Source of the DNA: a bacterium
Lineage (GTDB): Bacteria > Margulisbacteria > Marinamargulisbacteria > UBA6595
Reading direction: 5' to 3'
Assembly (NCBI GenBank): GCA_027621615.1
Contig: JAQCBC010000005.1
Location: 1 to 13,830 of the forward strand
Length of the DNA: 13,830 nucleotides
The notes under the pieces are model-generated. The model worked only from the letters and a program-made list of their open reading frames with translations. It did no database searches and had not been told where the DNA came from. The translations under genes were made by a program, and so were the position numbers. The stretch's first letter is position 1; each line of letters starts with the position of its first letter. Below are positions 1 to 6,120 of this stretch, one piece after another.

Positions 1-1
1 G

Positions 2-541
2 GATCCGGATCATTTTTTATATCCCACGCTCGATGCGGCTATTGCCGATGCCCTTCCGTTGGATATGCGAGATGGCCGGCACACCGTTTGCCGATCCTTA
101 ACCGGCATGCAGTGGGTCCCGCACGATGTGACAACGGTCTTTGACTTTTTTTCCAAGTCCGAGAACTTAACGCGTATTACGCCACCCTTTTTGCAATTTC
201 ATGTGGCATCCCAATCGACGTCTCAGTTGGGAGCGGGGACCGATATTGCCTATCGTCTGCGGGTTAGGGGGTTGCCCATGCGCTGGCAGTCGCGGATCAC
301 CCAGTGGGAGCCCAATGCCTGCTTTGCGGATGATCAACGATCCGGCCCCTATCGAGTGTGGCACCATACCCATCGGTTTTGGGCCTATCAAGGGGGCACG
401 GTTGTTGAGGACTCCGTTCGATACGCATTGCCCGCAATCCCCCTGATTAGTCGGTTGGTTCAGCCACTGGTTGACCGAGATATTGCGGCAATTTTTGCTT
501 ATCGTAATCGGGTGTTACCGATGTGTTTTGAACAAGGCTAA
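2..541 (+). CDS. SRPBCC ligand-binding domain protein, 5'-partial; probable C-terminal half of a TIGR01777 epimerase fusion
   Basis: The frame is open from base 2 to the TAA at 539-541, so the gene begins left of the window. The first in-window residues (FLYPTLDAAIADAL) resemble the end of TIGR01777/YfcH-type NAD-dependent epimerases, which finish in a Y-P-x-L-(D/E)-x-A-L pattern. A TTG at 59 could be a start but would cut through this segment. The rest matches the SRPBCC (START-like) ligand-binding family seen as COG4276: NLTRITPPFL, then W-x-x-x-I-x-x-W, a GPYRVWHHTHRF block, and a closing FAYRNRVL. These proteins fold into a helix-grip cavity that binds a hydrophobic ligand; substrate and reaction are unknown. 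The 3' end overlaps the convergent sitD by 27 bp. Domain identity is fairly secure; the fusion is inferred from about 15 residues. Confidence 0.72.
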   Translation, partial: DPDHFLYPTLDAAIADALPLDMRDGRHTVCRSLTGMQWVPHDVTTVFDFFSKSENLTRITPPFLQFHVASQSTSQLGAGTDIAYRLRVRGLPMRWQSRITQWEPNACFADDQRSGPYRVWHHTHRFWAYQGGTVVEDSVRYALPAIPLISRLVQPLVDRDIAAIFAYRNRVLPMCFEQG

Positions 542-1321
542 GAGAAAAAAGCCCGTTTGAATTAATACAATTAGCGGCGCTGTTGCCACATCCCAATGGT
601 AGCTGAGCACAATGCCCAAGCCGGTGGCCAATACCGCTGAGCTCACCGCAACAGCTAGCATGTGATCCCAGGTTTTGGTGGTCAAAAAGCCAATGGCGCC
701 AGGGGCAATGAGCATGGCAATCACTAAAATAATCCCCGAAGCTTTAAGCGCTGACACAATCGTTAAGGATAAAATAACCAACAGCATACCCTGCATGCGG
801 CCGTTGGCCATCCCCAAGGTGGCGGTGTGTACGGGGTCAAAGCAAAGGGCCATTAAATCCCGACGCTTGATCAATAATACCAGCGCGCACAAGCTGGCAA
901 TGGCGATGGTTTCAATAAAATCAGCGGTGGTAATGCCCAATATGTTGCCAAATAGAATATGCAAAAGATGCACATGGCTGTGCAGGTGAGTGACCAACAC
1001 AAGACCCAGAGCAAACATGCCAGAAAAGACAATGCCCATCAGGGTATCGGGCTTCACGCGGCTGTGGTGGGACAAATACCCAATGGTACTTGCGCAAACT
1101 AGGCCCGATAGGGTTGCTCCAATGGCTAAGGGGATCTGGGCCCAATAAGCCAAGGCAATACCGGGTAGCACGGCGTGCGCAATGGCATCCCCCATGAGGG
1201 ACCAGCCCTTGACGATAAGAAAACAGGACATCATGGCACACGCAACAGCAATCACCAAGCCACTCACGAAGGCCCGTTGCATAAAGGCATAGCCCATGGG
1301 TTCGATTAACCAATCAAGCAC
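515..1321 (-). CDS. sitD: Mn/Fe ABC transporter permease SitD
   Basis: Second permease of a SitABCD/YfeABCD-type divalent metal importer (ABC-3 family), 268 aa and largely hydrophobic with about eight membrane segments. Recognisable family blocks are LKGWSLMGDA-like text (here VKGWSLMGDAIAHAVLPG), MGIVFSGMFALGLVLV, HILFGNILGI, a cytoplasmic FDPVHTATLG and the late SGIILVIAMLIAPGAIGFL. These match proteobacterial SitD closely. The start is a GTG at 1321-1319, lying 16 bp inside the 3' end of sitC, which suggests translational coupling. It is the last gene of the operon, and its 3' end overlaps the convergent upstream gene by 27 bp with no obvious terminator. It should form the inner-membrane channel with SitC. 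SitD rather than a second SitC is chosen from order and the FDPVH and HILFGN motifs. Confidence 0.9.
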   Translation of the reverse strand: MLDWLIEPMGYAFMQRAFVSGLVIAVACAMMSCFLIVKGWSLMGDAIAHAVLPGIALAYWAQIPLAIGATLSGLVCASTIGYLSHHSRVKPDTLMGIVFSGMFALGLVLVTHLHSHVHLLHILFGNILGITTADFIETIAIASLCALVLLIKRRDLMALCFDPVHTATLGMANGRMQGMLLVILSLTIVSALKASGIILVIAMLIAPGAIGFLTTKTWDHMLAVAVSSAVLATGLGIVLSYHWDVATAPLIVLIQTGFFLLALFKTHR

Positions 1322-2136
1322 GGGCGTTTCAGTAGCCGCGTGAGGCCAAAGACCAGTAAAAACAAGCCGGTTTGCATCAGGACGACCAGCCCCCCCGGGT
1401 GGGTGTTGATAAAATAGCTCACGTAAACGCCCAGCCCACTGGTGAGCCCCCCTAGGCCCATAGAGAGCATTAGCAGGTGTCGAAACCGATGGGTGATTAA
1501 GTAGGCGGTTGCCCCGGGGGTTACCAACATGGCAATGACCAAACAGGCGCCAACTGTATGCAATGCTGCAACGGTGGTGGCGCTCAATAGGGTAAAGAAC
1601 ACCACTTGCAGGGCGGTGGTTGGCAGGCCGATGCTTTTGGCATGGTTGAGATCAAAAAAAACACTCGTAAAATCTTTCCATTTTAAGCCAATAATGAGCA
1701 GGGTGATGCCCGCAATGCCTGCAATTTGCAGGGCTTCTGAATCCGGTATCGTTAAACTATTGCCCAAAATAATGGCTTGAATGTCCACGGCCATGGGGTT
1801 GATGGACGCTAGCAGCAGGCCCAAGGCAAAAAATGCAGTAAACACCAGGCCAATAATGGCGTCTTCCCGCAATTTGGTTTTGGTCTTGACGATTTGCATG
1901 CTAATCGCAGCCAGCCCCCCGGACAAAAAGGCGCCCGCTACATAGGGCAGCCCGATGGTATACGCCAAGGCAACCCCCGGCACAATGGCGTGGGCCAAGG
2001 CATCGCCCATCAAGGACCAGCCTTTGAGCGTGATGTATGCCGATAAACAGGCGCATGTGATGCCCACCAGAACTGAGATGCCAATGGCTTTGGTCATGTA
2101 GGCGTATGCAAAGGGTTCCAGAACGGTCGTTAGCAT
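1306..2136 (-). CDS. sitC: Mn/Fe ABC transporter permease SitC
   Basis: First permease of the SitABCD/YfeABCD metal importer, 276 aa, ABC-3 family, with about eight hydrophobic segments. Diagnostic stretches are LKGWSLMGDALAHAIVPGVA near the N terminus, LREDAIIGLVFTAFFALGL, IQAIILGNSL, FFDLNHAKSIGLPTTAL and LVIAMLVTPGATAYL. All align by eye with enterobacterial SitC/YfeC. The ATG at 2136 lies 4 nt after the sitB stop. The C terminus (TRLLKRPCLIG) differs from the APKHGLLA ending of the enteric proteins. It pairs with SitD as the transmembrane channel and is energised by SitB; metal is delivered by SitA. No broken segments or missing motifs were seen. Confidence 0.91.
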   Translation of the reverse strand: MLTTVLEPFAYAYMTKAIGISVLVGITCACLSAYITLKGWSLMGDALAHAIVPGVALAYTIGLPYVAGAFLSGGLAAISMQIVKTKTKLREDAIIGLVFTAFFALGLLLASINPMAVDIQAIILGNSLTIPDSEALQIAGIAGITLLIIGLKWKDFTSVFFDLNHAKSIGLPTTALQVVFFTLLSATTVAALHTVGACLVIAMLVTPGATAYLITHRFRHLLMLSMGLGGLTSGLGVYVSYFINTHPGGLVVLMQTGLFLLVFGLTRLLKRPCLIG

Positions 2137-2140
2137 TGCG

Positions 2141-3004
2141 TTAATCCGAATTGGGCGTTTCGACTAAGTCCCAATTGTCGTCATCCCCATAAAATACGAC
2201 GGCTCGCTCATCGTCAGTTAGAACGGTGACACTGCGTTGATCCGAGTCACGATGAATGGTCGTAGGTGCAATTTGATGGTGGCGCAACATGCCGCCAAAG
2301 GCTTTCTCTAAATTGGCTCGGGTAAAGGTTTCGGTGGTTTCACCGTAGGCCAATAGCCGCTGATTAATCAACATAACGGTGTCACAAAAAGCCGGAATGC
2401 TCCCCAGGTTGTGCGTTGAAACAACAATCAGATGCCCCGATTGGCGTAGGGTTTGAAACAGGTCAATCAAGGTGCTTTCGGTGGTGGTGTCCACGCCGGT
2501 AAAGGGTTCGTCTAATAAAATAATGGGTGCCCCTTGGGCCAAGGCACGGGCAACGAATACCCGTTTTTTTTGTCCGCCGCTAAGCGCCCCAATTTGTCGA
2601 TCGCGATACGCTGTCATGCCCACCCGATCCAAGGCTTCCGTAACGATGGCTCGATCCTGGGCGCTGGGGATTCGCAGCGGGCCCATGTGGGCGTATCGGC
2701 CCATCATAACCACATCGTCAACGATGATAGGAAAATCCCAGTCAATATCATCGGCTTGGGGCACATAAGCCACTTGGTTGTGTTTGAGTGCCTGAGCGAC
2801 GGCCCCTCCATTAATTGTGACGTGGCCCGTTGTGGGTGTTAAAAACCCCATCATGCATTTAAACAGCGTGGATTTTCCAGAGCCATTCATACCGATGAGT
2901 CCGCAAATATGCCCCCCTGTTAGCGTTGCGCTAATGCAATCAATAGCCATGTGGCCGTTGGGGTAGGTGACGCCAACCGCATCGAGGTGAATTCGTGGGG
3001 TCAT
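2141..3004 (-). CDS. sitB: Mn/Fe ABC transporter ATP-binding protein SitB
   Basis: ATPase subunit of the importer, 287 aa. Walker A is GMNGSGKST at residues 38-46, the Q-loop glutamine is Q83 in AYVPQ, the ABC signature LSGGQ is at 141-145, Walker B IILLDEP at 161-167 with catalytic E166, and the switch histidine is H198 in STHNL. The segment DDIDWDFPIIVDDVVMMGRY is characteristic of the SitB/YfeB/TroB group. The ATG at 3004 overlaps the sitA stop (ATGA arrangement). A tail of about 45 residues after the ABC core contains an acidic patch (FYGDDDNWDL); its role is unknown. It works in the cytoplasm, hydrolysing ATP to drive the SitCD permease. Confidence 0.93.
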   Translation of the reverse strand: MTPRIHLDAVGVTYPNGHMAIDCISATLTGGHICGLIGMNGSGKSTLFKCMMGFLTPTTGHVTINGGAVAQALKHNQVAYVPQADDIDWDFPIIVDDVVMMGRYAHMGPLRIPSAQDRAIVTEALDRVGMTAYRDRQIGALSGGQKKRVFVARALAQGAPIILLDEPFTGVDTTTESTLIDLFQTLRQSGHLIVVSTHNLGSIPAFCDTVMLINQRLLAYGETTETFTRANLEKAFGGMLRHHQIAPTTIHRDSDQRSVTVLTDDERAVVFYGDDDNWDLVETPNSD

Positions 3005-3948
3005 TGGGCTAACGCCGTTTTAAATCCACGGGCGATGGTTGAGGTGGTAACCGTTAATAAGTCCAAGTACGTGGGGACCGGGCCATCGGCCGTGCTTAAG
3101 GAATCCACATACAAGACGCCGCCATAGTGGGCGCCGGTTTCAGCGGCAATTTGTTTGGCGGGTTTGTCTGATACCGTGCTTTCGCTAAAGACCACGGGAA
3201 TGGCATGCGCCCGAACGGCATCAATGACGGCACGGACTTGCTGGGGCGTTCCGTTTTGGTCGGCATTCATGGGCCAAATGTAGACTTCTGTCATCCCCAA
3301 ATCTTGGGCCAAATAACTAAAAGCCCCTTCGCTGGTAACCAAGTAGCGTTTTTCTTCGGGAATCGTTGCGAGTGTTGCGGTTAGTTTTTTTCGGATTGTT
3401 CGCACTTTCTCGGCGTAGGCCTCGGCGTTTTGATGATACTGTGCGGCATTGGCGGGGTCATGCTGGCTCAACGCATCCCGAATATTGGCAATATAGACCA
3501 AGGCTGCGGTGGTGGACATCCAGGCATGGGGGTTGGGGGCATTTGTATACGGACCGGCTTGAATGGACAATGGGTCAATGCCAGTTGATACAATCACACT
3601 TGGGATATCGCCAACGTCTTGGGTAAACCGCTCAAACCACAGTTCCAAATTCATGCCGTTCCACAAAATTAGATCGGCGGTCTTGGCCCGCACAATGTCT
3701 TGGGGCGTGGGTTGGTAGTTGTGAATTTCAGCCCCCGGTTTCGTAATGGCACGAACTTGTGCCGCATCTCCGGCAATGGTTTGGGCCATATCTGCAATAA
3801 TCGTGAACGAGGTTACAACCTGTAAAGGCTTGGTTTGCGCAAACTCAGGCTCAGGCTGGTTGCGAAGTTGCATAAGCCCAGCAACAAGGGCGCTGATGGC
3901 AAGTAATAGGACACATTTTGATTGAGTAGTTATTCTTTTTTTCTCCAT
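3001..3948 (-). CDS. sitA: Mn/Fe ABC transporter substrate-binding protein SitA
   Basis: Extracytoplasmic metal-binding protein of cluster A-I (SitA/YfeA/PsaA/TroA), 315 aa. The four expected metal ligands are visible: H76 (GAEIHNYQPTP), H141 (NPHAWMS), E256 (FSESTV) and D282 (YVDSLS). This His-His-Glu-Asp set is the Mn/Fe type; TroA and ZnuA zinc binders differ. Sequences such as NGMNLELWFERF and ADGPVPTYLDLL are near-identical in style to proteobacterial SitA/YfeA. The N terminus has a basic start (MEKKR) and a hydrophobic run at about residues 13-28, but no lipobox cysteine after it, so the protein is either exported and cleaved or stays membrane-anchored. It starts 15 nt after the regulator stop; no good Shine-Dalgarno is visible. 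It ends in an ATGA overlap with sitB. Confidence 0.92.
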   Translation of the reverse strand: MEKKRITTQSKCVLLLAISALVAGLMQLRNQPEPEFAQTKPLQVVTSFTIIADMAQTIAGDAAQVRAITKPGAEIHNYQPTPQDIVRAKTADLILWNGMNLELWFERFTQDVGDIPSVIVSTGIDPLSIQAGPYTNAPNPHAWMSTTAALVYIANIRDALSQHDPANAAQYHQNAEAYAEKVRTIRKKLTATLATIPEEKRYLVTSEGAFSYLAQDLGMTEVYIWPMNADQNGTPQQVRAVIDAVRAHAIPVVFSESTVSDKPAKQIAAETGAHYGGVLYVDSLSTADGPVPTYLDLLTVTTSTIARGFKTALAQ

Positions 3949-3963
3949 TTTTTAAGTATGCCT

Positions 3964-4470
3964 TTAACTATGCCGCCACCGAGAGGGCTCATGGGGCTGA
4001 ATTTGATCAAAGAGTGGCGCATGTTTGTCAATCGATTGCACCGCTTCTTGAATATGGGTTTGAATCTCGGACGGCAACGCTGCAAAGCATTTCATAAACG
4101 CATGAAGCCGTTGCGCGGCGACGGGCGAGAGGCCGTGTTCAATTTTGCAGGCATCCGCCGTGGCGGTGTCCGTATCCAGGCATAACACGGTATGCAAAAA
4201 GGCCTCGGTATTGTCGTGCCGATGGGCAACTTGTTGCGCAAGTGTTGTCCCGTGCTCGGATAATTGAATGCTTTCACGGGGTTTATGGGTGACATAACCG
4301 TGTTCGGTCAACGTTTTAATGGTGCGGGTAACGGTCGGGAGTTGGCACCCCAATCCCTGAGCCAAATCGGTGATTGTGACGGCAGGGTTGCCCGCTTGAT
4401 TGAGTCGAAAAATAATTTCAAGATAATCTTCTTGCGTGGGAGTGAGGGGTTGATTGTGTTGATTGACCAT
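3964..4470 (-). CDS. DtxR/MntR-family metal-dependent transcriptional regulator
   Basis: Predicted metalloregulator of the sit operon, 168 aa. An N-terminal winged helix (about 10-75) contains TPTQEDYLEIIF, the recognition region LPTVTRTIKTL and the wing ESIQLSEHG. It is followed by a dimerisation and metal-binding domain with HRHDNTEAFL and a CKIEHGLS block. By alignment to MntR and DtxR the likely ligands are D15, E18, H85, C108, E111 and H112. D15 and E18 are the MntR/TroR pattern, while a cysteine at the C108 position is the DtxR pattern. There is no C-terminal SH3/FeoA domain, which fits the short MntR/TroR class. It is the first gene of the operon, 15 nt before sitA, and its ATG abuts a dyad operator, so autoregulation is likely. 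Mn2+ or Fe2+ as co-repressor is inferred from the transporter type. Confidence 0.88.
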   Translation of the reverse strand: MVNQHNQPLTPTQEDYLEIIFRLNQAGNPAVTITDLAQGLGCQLPTVTRTIKTLTEHGYVTHKPRESIQLSEHGTTLAQQVAHRHDNTEAFLHTVLCLDTDTATADACKIEHGLSPVAAQRLHAFMKCFAALPSEIQTHIQEAVQSIDKHAPLFDQIQPHEPSRWRHS

Positions 4471-4509
4471 AACTTACTTTATGGTAATTACCACGCGGTA
4501 AGTTGTCAA
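4471..4509 (-). promoter_or_regulatory. Promoter and dyad operator of the dtxR-sitABCD operon
   Basis: On the + strand 4471-4504 reads as AACTTAC, a 4-nt spacer, the perfect palindrome TGGTAATTACCA (4482-4493), a 4-nt spacer, then GTAAGTT, so inner and outer arms share one centre at 4487/4488. On the minus strand a consensus -35 TTGACA lies at 4509-4504, followed by a 17-bp spacer and a -10-like TACCAT at 4486-4481. The operator therefore covers nearly the whole core promoter and runs up to the ATG at 4470. Binding of the adjacent DtxR-like protein would block transcription; this is an inference. The predicted transcription start, about 4474, leaves almost no 5' UTR. Confidence 0.75.
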
Positions 4510-4536
4510 TAGCGCTGCCTGTCCGGGGGGCTAATT

Positions 4537-4565
4537 TTGTTTCAAGTACACTTGTGTGCTATACT
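4537..4565 (+). promoter_or_regulatory. Predicted sigma70-type promoter of the nusA operon
   Basis: A -35-like TTGTTT at 4537-4542 is separated by 17 bp from a good -10 TATACT at 4560-4565. The predicted start is near 4572, about 147 nt before the nusA ATG. It is divergent from the dtxR-sit promoter, with roughly 28 bp between the two -35 boxes. It is the best promoter match between 4505 and 4718. Confidence 0.6.
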
Positions 4566-4572
4566 GAAACTA

Positions 4573-4597
4573 GTCATGGGTATCCATGACCATTTTT
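4573..4597 (+). promoter_or_regulatory. Leader hairpin followed by a T-run at the start of the nusA transcript
   Basis: GTCATGG (4573-4579) and CCATGAC (4584-4590) form a perfect 7-bp stem with a GTAT loop, followed two bases later by five T residues (4593-4597). The hairpin begins at the predicted transcription start. It resembles a short intrinsic terminator/attenuator or a 5'-end protective hairpin. Function is unproven. Confidence 0.45.
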
Positions 4598-4642
4598 GCT
4601 GCAGCTCAATTTATGCAGTTTTGTTACAAAAATAAGCATTCA

Positions 4643-4663
4643 GGCCGATGTCCATCATCGGTC
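4643..4663 (+). promoter_or_regulatory. Second hairpin in the nusA leader
   Basis: CCGATG (4645-4650) pairs perfectly with CATCGG (4656-4661) around a TCCAT loop. A G-U and then a G-C pair (44/62, 43/63) extend it to 8 bp. It lies about 55 nt upstream of the nusA start codon. The region 4471-4718 holds no coding sequence; apart from the two promoters and these hairpins I see only AT-rich sequence and the nusA Shine-Dalgarno AAGGAA at 4708-4713. Confidence 0.4.
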
Positions 4664-4718
4664 GGGTGCAACTTGATTGAATACGTATTGATAGGCATAG
4701 ACAGTGTAAGGAACGGTT

Positions 4719-6113
4719 ATGATTTTAATTAAAGATTTAAAGAAAATTGCAGCTCAGCTTAAAGCCGAGCGATCGATTGAATTGGAGGATTTGGTTGGTG
4801 CTATCGAAAAATCAATGGTGGCGGCCTATGCTCGAAATTATGGTCAGGTTGAGGGCGTTCGCGCGGTCCTCAATGCCGAAACGGGCGAGTGCCGAATTAT
4901 TGCGACGAAGGCGATTGTTGCAACGGTTGAAGACGAGGAAACTGAAATTAGTTCACAGCAGGTGAAAGACGATGGGCTCTTGGGGTCTGTGGGCGATACG
5001 GTGGACATGGATGTGACGCCGGAGTCGTTTGGCCGAGTGGCGATACAAGCGGCTAAAAATGTCATTTTGCAGATGATCAATGAGTCGGAAAAAGCGTATG
5101 TGTACGATAAGTTTAAAGAAAAAATTGGTCAATTGGTGAATGGGGTGGTTCAGCGGGTTGAGGGGATGAATTATTTAATTAACCTTGGGGACGTTGAAGC
5201 GACGTTAACGCGCCGGGATCAAATCCCGGGGGAGACCCTGCATTCGGGGGATCATGTTCGAGTTTATTTGTCGGATATTACCTTAACCAATCGGGGGCCA
5301 ATTTTGCGAATTTCTCGGTCGTGTCCGGAGTTTTTAGTTGAATTGTTCAAATTGGAAGTTCCAGAAATTAAAGATAAGAATATTATTGAAATTAAAGCGA
5401 TTGCTCGGGATGCTGGCATGCGCTCCAAAGTTGCCGTGCACAGCAACCATGACGATGTGGGTGCGGTTGGAACCTGTGTGGGCCATATGGGGACGCGAAT
5501 TCAGAATATTTTAAAGGCCCTAAGCAACGAAGAAAAAGTCGATATTTTAAATTGGAGTTCAGACCCCATTGCCTTCATTTCTAATTCGATGAAGCCAGCG
5601 ACAGTGTCCCAAGTTTTAATTACCAGCTCTGAGCAAAAAACAGCCATTGTGGTGGTGGCGCAAGATCAATTGTCGTTGGCGATTGGTAAAAAAGGGGTTA
5701 ATGTTCGCCTAGCCGTTCGATTAACGGGCTGGAAAATTGATATTTTGTCTGAGGAAAAGTATGCCGAGGAAAAAGATAGCCTGGCCGTAGAAGCCATGGA
5801 CAATAGTTTGAGTGCTCGATTGGAAAGTGAAAAGCCATCCGGCAGTGCTAGTTTAGCGGATAACATTCGTGCGGAGTTGGATTCCAATCAAAACGACGAC
5901 GACGATGACGATGACGATGACAATGCCTTGTCTCAATTGGCCCATATGTATGGGTTTGAGCCCAATGATTTTGTGGCCGAGTTGGCCAAGCGATCCGTAA
6001 CGGTGAATGTGACCCAGCCGTTGGACCGCGCAACCATTGCAACGATTCGGGCCGCCTTTGATCAAGAAGATAAAGCATACGTAGTGGACAAAGATTCAAC
6101 AGGAGATAATTAA
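4719..6113 (+). CDS. nusA: Transcription termination/antitermination factor NusA
   Basis: NusA binds RNA polymerase and nascent RNA, modulating pausing, termination and antitermination. The 464-aa protein shows an N-terminal RNAP-binding domain (about 1-125), an S1 domain (about 133-200, GQLVNGVVQRV start), KH1 (about 225-285; GMRSKVAV, GTCVGHMGTRIQ, VDILNWSSDP) and KH2 (about 295-345; LAIGKKGVNVRLAVRLTGW). KH1 carries AVGTCVG where most NusA have DPVGACVG. The tail (about 350-464) contains nine consecutive aspartates at 393-401 and a short domain (about 403-455) that may stand in for an AR repeat. The start is supported by AAGGAA five bases upstream. Neither rimP upstream nor ylxR downstream is present, unlike many bacteria. 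infB follows after 7 nt. Confidence 0.95.
   Translation: MILIKDLKKIAAQLKAERSIELEDLVGAIEKSMVAAYARNYGQVEGVRAVLNAETGECRIIATKAIVATVEDEETEISSQQVKDDGLLGSVGDTVDMDVTPESFGRVAIQAAKNVILQMINESEKAYVYDKFKEKIGQLVNGVVQRVEGMNYLINLGDVEATLTRRDQIPGETLHSGDHVRVYLSDITLTNRGPILRISRSCPEFLVELFKLEVPEIKDKNIIEIKAIARDAGMRSKVAVHSNHDDVGAVGTCVGHMGTRIQNILKALSNEEKVDILNWSSDPIAFISNSMKPATVSQVLITSSEQKTAIVVVAQDQLSLAIGKKGVNVRLAVRLTGWKIDILSEEKYAEEKDSLAVEAMDNSLSARLESEKPSGSASLADNIRAELDSNQNDDDDDDDDDNALSQLAHMYGFEPNDFVAELAKRSVTVNVTQPLDRATIATIRAAFDQEDKAYVVDKDSTGDN
5895..5921 (+). repeat. GAC/GAT simple-sequence tract encoding nine aspartates in NusA
   Basis: Nine consecutive GAC or GAT codons encode D393-D401 of NusA. It lies in the linker between KH2 and the C-terminal segment. 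The mixed codons show that the tract is not a pure trinucleotide repeat, so recent slippage is not obvious. It probably acts as a flexible acidic linker. Confidence 0.85.
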
Positions 6114-6120
6114 AATTGGC

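Noticed and set aside
4673..4701. Second promoter close to nusA (TTGATT, 17 bp, CATAGA)
   Set aside because: The -10 matches only three of six consensus bases; the site at 4537-4565 is much better.
5848..6099. Minus-strand frames opposite the nusA 3' end
   Set aside because: They are rich in H, R and P from reading the antisense of the GAC/GAT tract, and have no family features.
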